Assembly (NCBI GenBank): GCA_023228985.1 | Contig: JALOAC010000055.1 | Coordinates: 1-6,718, forward strand | From: Thiopseudomonas sp. | GTDB taxonomy: Bacteria > Pseudomonadota > Gammaproteobacteria > Pseudomonadales > Pseudomonadaceae | Length of the DNA: 6,718 nucleotides | Direction of reading: 5' to 3' | Shown: piece after piece, positions 1 through 6,718 of the stretch | Numbering within the stretch: position 1 is the first letter of the stretch | How the letters are laid out: every line of letters starts with the position of its first letter | Notes under the pieces: generated by a model | Told to the model about the DNA's origin: nothing | Seen by the model: the letters and a program-made list of their open reading frames with translations, nothing else | The model's database searches: none | Made by a program: the position numbers and the translations under genes

Positions 1-3000
1 CGAATTATTGTTTCGTTGTTAGTTCCAACAACTGCCGGCAATTTTATGTCTGCAACGCTGTTAGCATAAATGTCTTCAGCTGTTGCTTTAGTTAATTCAG
101 CTGTATAAGCACGGCTGAATTCCAATGCAGTTTTAGGTTCTGCTTGAACGCGCTGGCTGTCGGCATCCCATGTAAATTCGAAACCGCCGTCATAAGTAGT
201 AGCAGTAACAGCACCGGCATCATTGTGTCTGTATAGTTTGAGTGCGCTTTCTACAAAAGTTCTGTTCATGGGCTTATCGAAAGTCATGGTGATTTGCGGG
301 TAAACAGATATATCACCGATTGTAGCAGAGGAAACATCTGCATTATGAAGCGGCAAAATCGAGCTTAAAAGCGGCTCAGTATAATATTTACCGGCCATAA
401 AATCGTTAGACTTGGTATTTACAGGGTGTTCGTGCTGAGCGCAAGAACAGATGTTGCCTATGATCGTGTATTCAATAGCGCCGGCAATGCTTGTGCTTGT
501 GATAGTATCTTTGTTATAAAGCGAAGCAGCTAAACCTGTTTCGTTACCTACGATACAACCGGCTGTGCCGCTTGAAACAACAAGGTGAGCGTCAGTAGCA
601 TAACTCACTAAGTTGTCAGATACAGTTACATTAGCAGCACTAACTTTACCTACAACACCACCAACACTGCCAGCAACATTAGTGCTGCTGATGGTTGTAG
701 CTGCGGCAACAGTTACAGATGAGTCGCTGATAGTTACAGCGTTGGCTCCGCCGACGATACCTACCAAGCCGCCGATATTAGCGGCAGCAGTTACTGCACT
801 CAAGTCTACGGCGCTCACATTTACATTTGTAATAGTTGAAGCTTTAGCAGTTGAGAGCACAGAACCGACTAACGAACCGACGTTAGCAGGAGCATTCGTA
901 TTAGCAACAGTTACAGCGCTAATATTAATATTAGATATAGTTGCTCCGTCGACAACACCGAACATACCTGCATAATTTGCATTGCCGGTTACAGTAAGAC
1001 CTGCAACGGAATAATTCTGACCGTTGTAAGTGCCTGTGAAGGCAGTGGCATCAGCATCGCCGATCGGTTTGGCAAAGGTTACAGCACCAATATTTTTCGT
1101 CTGTATGAAGTCACATGGTTTTGTCCAATAAGCTGTGACAGTTGTAGCGGAAAGGGCAGTCAAATCAGCCGCTGTTTCAATAATGAACGGGTTGTTGTCT
1201 GCATCCGCGTCAACCAAAGCGGTAGTATCGCTAGCCAGACCAAGTTGGTTATTTTCGAGGTTCCAGGGGTGAACTACAACTTTTACAGGTTCGCCTGCGA
1301 AGAAGGTGTTAGAACTGTCGTTATTGTAAATTGTTTCAACATAAGGAACCAGCCAGTAAACAGTATCGGCTTCAAGTATCATTGCTGATTCAACTGAGCC
1401 GTTTTCTTTGATGGTAACGCTGTGATAATCTACAATAACGCCATCATCAGCAGGTTTAGAACCTGTAATGTTACCCGGAGTGCCTGCTTGTTTATATGTT
1501 ATAACGCCTACTTTGTCTGCAGCAATGTCGATAGGAGCACCATCAACAACTATTGCAGTAAAGGATGCTACAACATTAAGTCTGTCACGTGAAACAACAA
1601 GGTTAGTAAAGCTCGGTGCCACACTCGACTTGGTCTTGAAGCTGAAATTATCAGTCTGAACACCGGCATTGGCAAAGTCAATATCAGCGGTTTGATTTAT
1701 CTTGTCGCTATTTGCGTCTTCGAAATCAGCGCTAAGAGTTACAGTATAACTGGCTGAATATCTGAATACATCGCCATACACATTAGCACGTTCTTTTGGA
1801 GTCAGGGTTAAGACAGTTTTGGTGCTGTCCCAAGCAGCTGAATAATCGGCGGCAACAAATGTATGAAGAGCTGTGCCGGGCACTGATTCTGTTATTGTTA
1901 ACAGAGATTTAGTTGTTGCTTCATCATAAGTCTGCATAGCCTTGCTAAAGGTTATGATTATGGGTTCGGTTACAGCAACTGAGCCTGCTGCAAGTATATC
2001 GCTTGTAGGTCTTGCAGAAAGCACTACGGGCTGTGCAGCTGTGTGGAATGTGAAGTGACGAGCAGGAACGTTTGTGGTGCTGCCGTTTTCGTCGGTCAAA
2101 GCACCGATTTCGACGGTACAGCTTGCGCTGTAATCAAGAGGATCAGCAGATTTAATGGTTAGGATGCTGTCGTTTGTATTAGCACTTGCATCGCCAACAG
2201 TTGTCCAGGCTGTTGCAATTACAGGTGTTTTTATAGCACCGGCGCCAACCTGTGTATAAAGTGTAGCAGATGCCACAATAGCATTTTTCTGTGCAGTGCT
2301 CAGAGGTTCGGTGAAGGTTACTGCAATACCGGTATCTTTAAAGTGAGCAACCGGAGTATCGAGGTCGTTTGCACCTAAGGTGAAGGTTGCTACATCTGAA
2401 CTATAGACTGTAGTGAAAGTAGAACCTAAGAAGCTGTTGATATCGGTAAGCGGATTACCTAAGCTGTCAGTGATGCCAGCGCCATTCAACGTATACTGTG
2501 TATTGTAATCCCAGCGTTCGTCAACAGATTTAATATTGGCAACCGGAGTAAAGGTCAAAATCTTGCCATCAGCGCTTAAAGCTGTGGTGTAATCTGTGGC
2601 TACAGTCATGTCGCCGTCAGTATAAGTTAAATCTGCCCCACCCTGTTCAGCCCTGGCAAGAACGAACTGGTCAGCAACATCGCTGTCCATTCTCTTAGAG
2701 AAGTGAACAACAATCGGATCGGTGGGCTTCATAGTCAGAGTATCCTTAGCAGGATAAACGGAAACTATGTAAGGCTGTGAAGCGGTCTGGAAGTCATAAT
2801 AAATTTCTTCCGGCAATACGAAGCCGTTAGCATCCATGAGGTTGCTGATTTTTACGGTATATTTGGTGAAATATTCTAAAGGTAAGTCTGGAGTCAGAGT
2901 TAAGGTCTTATCATCAACTGCCCAAGACTTAGTTAAAGTTCTCGGTTCTGCTGCTGAACCGTCTGACTTATTTACACCGATTATAGTAACAGTAACTGAA

Positions 3001-6000
3001 TTTTGTTGGTCAGGTTGATTATCTAACAGAGGTGCAACGAAGTCTACAACAACATCAGAGTTAATCGGTGCATCAAACAGGTTATCAACTGCTGTTCCAC
3101 CAGACTTCAAGCTGATGCGTGAGATATCGGTTTGCTGCGAGGTGGTGAAATACCATCCGTCGTAGCCGGAGGCAGCAATAGAGTTTTCACGTGTATCTTG
3201 AATATCAGCCAACGAATATTCTACGTAATACTTTTGGTTCGGCTTGAGTGTCTCAGCAGGCGATGCAATAAATGATTTATAATCTGCCGCCCAAGTGAAG
3301 TCAGCAAGGGGTACCAGTGGATCTGTTGCCGTAGCAACGACAGCGCCGGTTACTTCATAAAGTTTTACGCTTCCGGCACTTGCACCGGCGATTAGAGCAT
3401 CGCTTATTGTTTCAGTCATCATCTCTTTGTCGAATGACATGCTGATGGGCTGAGTAATTAGAGACTTGTTGAGTCCGCTGGCAGGAGAAACGCCTATTAC
3501 TTGCGGGCGTGCAAGTGTTTTGAAATACCAGTTATATGGATCGAGAGCATCACCGACCGCGTTTGTAAGCCCATCGACACGAAGGACATGGTAAGAGTCG
3601 TATTCCAAGTTTACGCCAGTTCTTACGTATAACAGATTATCTACCCAATCGAAGGATGTAATCGGGACTTCTACAACATTTACCAAATCTTCAAAGTTAG
3701 TCGCAGTCAATTCAGTTGGCAATGTGCCATCTGTCCTGTATAACTTAATTTTTGACTGAACTCCTGGTTTATCAAGAACAATTTCACTGTAAGTTATTCT
3801 TATACCGCGGCCTCTTATTCTTGAGCCTGCGTTGGTGCCGTCGGGATTTAACGGCAAATAAGTAAAATCATTTGTGTTAAGAAACTCGACAGGCAGAGCC
3901 ATATAATCTTCGGGCATATACGTAGATGTGGCATTCTGATTAAGTGCAACCTCAACATTAATTTCTGTTGTTGTTTTGAATTGGAACGAATAAACCTCAT
4001 CAAGGTTATTTTTATAATACACACCACCGTATGTATCTCCGTCCAGAACAGTAGTAGGTATAGTTACAGTATAACTTGCGTTGTATTCCCAGAATTTGCC
4101 AGCATTTGCGTTATTTATGACCAACATGCGGCCGTCCTGGCTCCAATTCTTTTTAAAGGGCAAAATTGGAGGTTCAAATGTACCTGTTGAAGAAAGGAGG
4201 TTAGATGCAGTTGCTGTGATTTTCTCAGTATTTTCAGCAGAGGTGTCCATAGGCTTATTAAAGCGCAATATAATCGCTTCATTAAGCTTGATGTTATCGA
4301 GATATGGTAAGCCGTCGCCACTAAGGTCAGTTACGCCTAATGGAACGGGCACACGATACAGGATTTGCGGCTGCAGCACTGTCTGCACCACGTGTGTTCG
4401 AGAGGTGGCGCTTAAATCGCCGCCGTCTTCTGTTAATCCGCCAATAGTAAGGGTTATGTTGTTGTCCCATTTGCTGTTGGCGCCAGTTTTAAGGGTTAGT
4501 ACGTTGCAATTTGCATTCCATGAAGCGGAATAGGTTAACGTATCTTGTTCGTCTTTGATAGTTGTAGCTGCTACGACGCTTGCCTGCTGTTCCGGAGTCA
4601 AGGGGTCAGAGAAGGTTGCGATAAAGCCGGTGTCTTTAAGGAACGTAATAGGCAGAGTTTCGCTGGCAGTGCTTGGAGTAATAGACTTAACAGAGATTTT
4701 TGATTCTGTTATGAAGTTGTGAGTAACCGCTGATATTGCATTGCCGTATTTGTCTGTGGCAGCGGTGCTAATAGTCAGTGCATGAGTTCTGTTGTAAGCT
4801 AACGGAGCTTTTGGTGTGATTAAAACCTGAGAGTCTGTTGTATCCCATTCGAAGTCGAAACTTGCGCTAGTAAGGGCTGTATCATCGTCGGCATTACCAA
4901 TTTTTTTCGGAGTCAAAGACATTGCCGATAGAACGGTTGCTTTGTCCATCGGTTTAGAGAAGTTAACTTCGAAGGGTTTATTTACGATGACTTCGGTAGC
5001 TGTGTTAACAGGAGTAACGATAGCCGCAACGGGGCTTGTTTTGACGTTGCTTTGAACATAGGCGTCGAAGGTTGGACTGAGAGTTATTCCGCCAGTTAGA
5101 TAAGGATAACTATAATTTTGGATTCTGTGGTTATGTGAAGTGTTAAGGCACTGACAATCGGTAACAGCACCGGCATTGTATCCGGCGATACAGCCGATAT
5201 CGCTACTTCCCTTAATACCATCAGTATCATAAGTAACGGTATCAGCTATGGTATTGCCGATATTGTAGCGGCATTCTTTAATGGTTCCTACGTCAGCGAC
5301 GGAGCCGACAACGCCACCGATATTTGTACCTGTGCCGGTGATTGTGACTTTCGATTCGCAGTTTTCGATACTGCCTTTTACGAGGCGGCCAACGACACCG
5401 CCGATGTTATCGAATGTTGCGCCTGAAATGTGTCCTGCGACGTTGATATTCGAAATTATGCCGCCGGTCGCGTTGCCAACTACGCCAAAGAGACCGACAT
5501 CGTCAGAAGCTGCGGTGATGCCCAAGCCGGTGATGTTGTAGCCTTGGCCGTTGTAGCTGCCTAAGAAGGGCTTGGCAGTATTGCCGACGGTTACCCATGT
5601 ATCGGTAAGAGCTATGTCAGCGGTTTGAACGAAGTTGCAGGGTTGAGTCCAGTAGGAGGTTATGAGGTCATCAAGAGTTGTTGTGCCCTTTAAGCCGGCT
5701 GAAGTCAGATCTGCCAAATTGAGATTGGTTAGGTCGGCAACGTTTTCGATGATGAAAGCGTTTGTTGTCAAATCTGTTGTTTGTTTATCAAGAACAGTAG
5801 GAGTATTGTTATCGTCGCGCAGGTTCCAGGGGTGAACTACTACGGTTTGTTTAGTAGTGCCGAAGTGGATGAAACCGTCAACCGTGATTACGTAGGGTGT
5901 GAGGTAATAAGGAGTATTAACTTGCGTGAAATTGTCTTGGTCAAAGGTGCAGGTTATACGGCCTGTTTCATAATCGGCATTGCCTTCAACATGGTTAGTA

Positions 6001-6718
6001 GCTGTTAGATGAGCCGGAACATGTAATTGATCATGCCAATCTGTAGGACTAGTGTCACCAATAAGAGTTGTGTAATATATACCGAAGTCTGTTAAATCTT
6101 CTGAGATATCAGCACCAACACCGACATTTGCAGCAAATTCAGCGTCGACAATTCTTCTGTCTCTAACGAAAGTTATAGTGCTAATAGAAGGTTTATCTCC
6201 GCTGTCGGTCTTGAAATTCCAAACGATACTATCTGCACCGTCAGAACCTATAGAAGTTATGTTTTTAATTCCTGACAGACTGTTGCCGAAAATATCTTTG
6301 GCGGTTGCTTTTACAAGCTTAACTCCGTAAGCGCGGCTGTATTCTAAGGCTACTTTTATAGATAAACTGACTGTTTGGTTGTCTGTATCCCAAGCGAATA
6401 AGAAGCCTCCAAGGTATTGCGTGTCAGTTGCTGTGCCGGCATCGTTATATCTGTAAAGTTCGAATGCCGTTTCAACACTGGCTCTGTTCATGGGCTTGTC
6501 AAATGTGAGTTTAATTTGCGGGTAAGCCGATGTTTCACCGGCATCTGAATATAATACTGAAGTCTTATGAGCAGGATCAATCGAACTTAAAAGCGGCTGA
6601 GTATGATTTTTACCGGCCATAAAGTCGTTAGACTTAGTATTTATCGGGTGTGTGTGCTGAGCACAAGTGCAGGTGTTGCCTCTAATCGAATATTCTATAG
6701 GAACAGGCGTGGATATGG
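1..6718 (-). CDS. Giant multidomain Ig-like/FN3-like/GLUG repeat surface protein, partial at both ends
   Basis: One open frame crosses the entire window on the minus strand: complete codons run from 6716 to 3, 2238 in all, with no in-frame stop (no TTA, CTA or TCA triplet at plus positions 3, 6, 9...). The translation reads as coherent repeat-protein sequence throughout. Domain order N to C is: tail of a GLUG module, Ig A, FN3-like 1, GLUG 1, Ig B to J, FN3-like 2, GLUG 2, Ig K. Composition is rich in Thr, Ala, Val, Asp and Asn, with only about 15 Cys, as in secreted or surface-exposed repeat proteins. No enzymatic domain, transmembrane segment, signal peptide or cell-wall sorting motif is visible; those would lie outside the window. 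Ig and GLUG arrays of this kind are known from large bacterial adhesins and S-layer-associated proteins. A surface adhesive or structural role is inference, and the specific family is not recognised. The full protein is certainly longer than 2238 residues. Confidence 0.93.
3..374 (-). other. Ig-like domain K (canonical, FDKPMN), cut by the window edge
   Basis: The first about 124 residues of an Ig domain starting PLLSSILPLHNAD, with TMTFDKPMNRTF (M at 267-269), LYRHNDAG, FEFTWDADSQ, LEFSRAYTAEL and AEDIYANSV. It is the counterpart of Ig A: both have DKPMNR, LYR.NDAG and SRAY, and the spacing has no indel. By analogy with A, an FN3-like module should follow just beyond the window edge. Confidence 0.8.
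3..494 (-). repeat. Super-repeat copy 2 (GLUG exit + Ig K)
   Basis: This segment aligns without gaps to 6225-6716 at a fixed offset of 6222 bp. Checked anchors are the GNxC codons (458 and 6680), PLLSSI (374 and 6596), the Met of DKPMN (267 and 6489), the Trp of WD (168 and 6390) and the DI(Y/F) codon (66 and 6288). Hand alignment of 146 residues gives 89 identities. The DNA is also visibly similar, for example around TTTACCGGCCATAAA. Confidence 0.85.
426..1187 (-). other. GLUG-type beta-solenoid module 2
   Basis: About 254 residues. Entry is FIIETAADLTALS, then WTKPCDFIQTKNIG, then GTYNGQNYSVAGLTV, matching GLUG 1. Five GLUG turns follow: AGMFG (957-971), VGSLVG (864-881), IGGLVG (759-776), VGGVVG (648-665) and AGCIVG (546-563), interleaved with short Thr/Ala/Ser/Val strands such as TISNINISAV. 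It exits through CSCAQHEH (426-449). It has one more clear turn than GLUG 1 and a far more Ala/Thr/Val-rich, simpler sequence. Cys positions at entry (1113-1115), last turn (555-557) and exit match those of GLUG 1. Confidence 0.8.
1257..1616 (-). other. FN3-like module 2, ending in VVVHPWNL
   Basis: About 120 residues from PSFTNLVVSRDRLN to HPWNL. It has VVASFTAIVVDG, KVGVITYKQAG, the late strand LEADTVYWLVPYVETI, and then VKVVVHPWNL. It aligns with module 1 (5820-6191) over the whole length, with strongest identity in the last nine residues and the SRDR/VRDR strand. The FN3-type fold is inferred from the L-x-x-x-T-x-Y-x-x-x-x-Y pattern. Confidence 0.55.
1617..2030 (-). other. Ig-like domain J (canonical, FSKAMQ)
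   Basis: About 138 residues from PVVLSARPTSD to FKTKSSVA. Signature IIITFSKAMQTYDEA, then SAAWDSTKTVLTLTP, FRYSASYTVTL and the FSFKT exit. A long insertion (SADFEDANSDKINQTADI) separates the last two strands. It is the last of the nine-domain array and has no variant-type partner; FN3-like 2 takes that place, as FN3-like 1 does after A. Confidence 0.78.
2031..2396 (-). other. Ig-like domain I (variant, FTEPL)
   Basis: About 122 residues from DVATFTLGAND to FHTAAQ. Signature AHFKDTGIAVTFTEPLSTAQK, close to domain C. It continues with ATAWTTVG, SILTIKSADPL, YSASCTVEI and ALTDENGST, with the FTFHT exit. It has one Cys, in the strand after YSAS. It is the second member of dyad H-I. Confidence 0.75.
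2397..2774 (-). other. Ig-like domain H (canonical, FSKRMD)
   Basis: About 126 residues from PYIVSVYPAKDT to FTTVYSS. Signature IVVHFSKRMDSDV, then LSADGKILTFTP, RWDYNTQYTLN, TDSLGNPL (the D-x-x-G-N turn) and the STFTT exit. It is the first member of dyad H-I. An insertion before the last strand (TDINSFLG) makes it slightly longer than B. Confidence 0.8.
2775..3131 (-). other. Ig-like domain G (variant, FVAPL)
   Basis: About 119 residues from TDISRISLKSGG to DFQTASQ. The signature position reads VVVDFVAPLLDNQPDQQ, matching the F-x-x-P-L type of C and I. Later strands are KSWAVDDKTLTLTP, LEYFTKYTVKI and LMDANGFVL, with the YDFQT exit. It is the second member of dyad F-G. Confidence 0.72.
3132..3509 (-). 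other. Ig-like domain F (canonical, FDKEMM)
   Basis: About 126 residues from RPQVIGVSPASG to FTTSQQ. Signature ISMSFDKEMMTETI, then VKLYEVTGAVV, FTWAADYKSFI, LKPNQKYYVEY and ADIQDTRENSI, with the WYFTT exit. It keeps K and M of the K-P-M motif but replaces Pro with Glu. The start P-x-V-x-x-x-x-P is the usual entry of canonical domains here. Confidence 0.78.
3510..3962 (-). other. Ig-like domain E (most divergent)
   Basis: About 151 residues from INVEVALNQNAT to YFKTLA. The family signature is degenerate: where F-x-K-P-M-D is expected it reads GIRITYSEIVLDKPGV. The N-terminal third (MPEDYMALPVEFLNT, then DFTYLPLNPDGTNAGSRIRGRG) has no counterpart in neighbouring domains. The second half is recognisable: IKLYRTDGTLP, FDWVDNLLYV, LEYDSYHVLRV, GLTNAVGDAL and the WYFKT exit. 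It fills the second slot of dyad D-E. Confidence 0.6.
3963..4376 (-). other. Ig-like domain D (canonical, FNKPMD)
   Basis: About 138 residues from LQPQILYRVPVP to FKTTTE. It has an inserted N-terminal stretch (GVTDLSGDGLPYLDNI) before the strand EAIILRFNKPMD, then NWSQDGRMLVI, WEYNASYTVTI and the FQFKT exit. The W/R-Y-x-A-S-Y-T-V-T strand is shared with Ig J. It is canonical in type but about 30 residues longer than B. This stretch (around 3961-4020) is strikingly AT-rich. Confidence 0.75.
4377..4697 (-). other. Ig-like domain C (variant, FSDPL)
   Basis: About 107 residues from ISVKSITPSTAS to THVVQTV. In place of the F-x-K-P-M-D signature it has FLKDTGFIATFSDPLTPEQQ, which closely matches Ig I (FKDTGIAVTFTEPLSTAQK). 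Later strands are ASWNANCNVLTL, WDNNITLTI and GLTEDGGDL. It holds one of the few non-GLUG cysteines (NANC). It is taken as the second member of dyad B-C. Confidence 0.7.
4698..5033 (-). other. Ig-like domain B (canonical, FSKPMD)
   Basis: About 112 residues from PVAAIVTPVN to FITESK. Motifs are VNFSKPMDKATV (FSKPMD at 4944-4961), FEWDTTDSQVLITP, APLAYNRTHALTI and TDKYGNAIS, the family's D-x-x-G-N turn. Length and motif order fit a textbook SbsA/Big_5 domain. It is the first of nine consecutive Ig domains after GLUG 1. Confidence 0.82.
5034..5126 (-). other. Linker between GLUG 1 and Ig B
   Basis: About 31 residues, Tyr- and Asn-rich (RIQNYSYPYLTGGITL, then SPTFDAYVQSNVKTS). It occupies the place of the short NTKSNDFMAGK linker that follows GLUG 0 and GLUG 2, but its sequence is clearly different. 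GLUG 1 is therefore wired to the next Ig domain by a different connector from the other two GLUG modules. Confidence 0.5.
5127..5756 (-). other. GLUG-type beta-solenoid module 1
   Basis: About 210 residues. It starts with FIIENVADLTNLN, then WTQPCNFVQTADIAL, then GSYNGQGYNITGLGI. This is the usual entry to GLUG solenoids (an 'adL..l' strand, a DI.L strand, then F-x-G-x-x-x-G-x-G-x-x-I-x-x-L). Four GLUG turns follow: GLFG (5484-5495), IGGVVG (5388-5405), IGGVVG (5304-5321) and IGCIAG (5181-5198). Each is followed by an I-x-N/E-C/I type strand such as SIENCESKV. The module exits through DCQCLNTSHNH, the CxC...HxH motif at 5127-5156. GLUG repeats are known from streptococcal IgA peptidases and many large surface proteins; the exact ligand role is unknown. 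This region is more GC-rich than the rest of the gene. Confidence 0.8.
5820..6191 (-). other. FN3-like module 1, ending in VVVHPWNL
   Basis: About 124 residues from PSISTITFVRDRRIV to HPWNL. Features pointing to a fibronectin-III-like beta sandwich are an early strand VDAEFAANV, a DFGIYYTTL strand, and late NTPYYLTPYVIT, which resembles the L-x-P-x-T-x-Y-x-x-x-x-Y core of FN3-like repeats. It aligns along its length with module 2 (1257-1616): both begin PS, carry (V/S)RDR, and end VVVHPWNL. The fold is inferred from these motifs; an unnamed Ig-related fold is the alternative. It sits immediately before GLUG 1 and may brace the solenoid's N-cap. Confidence 0.55.
6198..6596 (-). other. Ig-like domain A (SbsA/Big_5 type)
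   Basis: About 133 residues (window residues 41-173), starting at PLLSSIDP. It carries the family signature LTFDKPMN (M at 6489-6491), then LYRYNDAG, a central FAWDTDN, the YSRAYGVKL strand, the KDIFGNSL turn typical of D-x-x-G-N in this family, and the WNFKTD exit. It is about 60% identical to Ig K at the other end of the window, at a constant 6222 bp offset. It is longer than the usual domain of about 100 residues because of an insertion before the last strand (SIGSDGADS). It is followed directly by FN3-like module 1, as J is by FN3-like 2. Confidence 0.8.
6225..6716 (-). repeat. Super-repeat copy 1 (GLUG exit + Ig A)
   Basis: Partner of the copy at 3-494, exactly 2074 codons upstream in the protein. 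It includes the CTCAQHTH motif, the NTKSNDFMAGK linker (identical in both copies) and most of Ig A. Because both copies run into the window edges, the true length of the homologous block is not known. Confidence 0.85.
6648..6718 (-). other. C-terminal tail of an upstream GLUG module (GLUG 0) with CxC..HxH motif
   Basis: The first residues in the window read PIEYSIRGNTCTCAQHTHP. This matches the exit of GLUG 2 (IEYTIIGNICSCAQHEHP, 426-479) nearly residue for residue, so a third GLUG module must lie just upstream, outside the window. The two Cys codons are at 6669-6671 and 6663-6665, and the two His codons at 6654-6656 and 6648-6650. The NTKSNDFMAGK linker that follows leads into Ig A. Confidence 0.75.

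Noticed and set aside
613..975. 120-codon plus-strand open frame rich in Thr, Pro, Ala and Leu
   Set aside because: It lies antisense to GLUG 2. Its simple composition is the mirror of Gly/Ala/Val/Ser codons on the coding strand. No domain or upstream ribosome site supports it.
4191..4207. AGAAAGGAGG followed 4 bases later by ATG on the plus strand, a perfect-looking Shine-Dalgarno
   Set aside because: The ATG is followed by a stop after only four codons (ATG CAG TTG CTG TGA), and the site is inside Ig D coding sequence on the other strand.
4115..4321. 68-codon open frame on the minus strand
   Set aside because: It is in a different frame from the giant gene, inside Ig D, and has no recognisable motif.
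4081..4533. 150-codon plus-strand open frame, plus an overlapping frame at 3981-4190
   Set aside because: They are antisense to Ig domains C and D, whose frame shows clear family motifs. The plus-strand translations show no domain-like pattern.
5281..6008. Plus-strand open frames at 5281-5541 and 5781-6008
   Set aside because: They are antisense to GLUG 1 and FN3-like 1; Thr/Pro-rich or unpatterned translations with no support.
3..6716. Direct repeats at the two ends as a transposon or integrated element boundary
   Set aside because: The two copies are in the same reading frame of one protein, diverged at about 40% of residues, and correspond to protein domains, so they are protein-level repeats rather than element ends.

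Overview
The whole window is the inside of one very large bacterial gene on the minus strand. Read on the reverse complement, with codon triplets at plus-strand positions divisible by 3, the frame is open from 6716 down to 3: 2238 consecutive codons without a stop. Neither the start nor the end of the gene is present, so there is no promoter, ribosome binding site, signal peptide, anchor or terminator to describe. There is no second gene, RNA gene, mobile element or CRISPR array.

The encoded protein is a mosaic of three module types. Eleven are Ig-like domains of the SbsA/Big_5 kind (called A to K here), with motifs such as FSKPMD, a central W-D and an FxT exit. Two are fibronectin-III-like modules ending in a shared VVVHPWNL. 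Two full GLUG-type beta-solenoid modules, and the tail of a third, end in a Cys-x-Cys...His-x-His motif. N to C, the order is: GLUG tail (6718-6648), Ig A, FN3-like 1, GLUG 1 (5756-5127), nine Ig domains B to J (5033-1617), FN3-like 2, GLUG 2 (1187-426), and Ig K, cut by the window edge.

Two levels of repetition stand out. First, the GLUG-tail/Ig K segment at 3-494 repeats the GLUG-tail/Ig A segment at 6225-6716. The offset is exactly 6222 bp (2074 codons), with no indel at any anchor checked and about 60% amino-acid identity by hand alignment. The window therefore seems to hold just over one period of a giant super-repeat. Second, Ig domains B to J alternate between a canonical type (F-x-K-x-M) and a type that lacks the K-x-M signature, so the repeating unit looks like a two-domain dyad.

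The composition fits a secreted or cell-surface protein, probably a giant adhesin or stalk-like scaffold, but no binding partner or enzymatic activity can be read from it. The organism is bacterial and uses the standard code as far as visible. The sequence alone does not fix a phylum.
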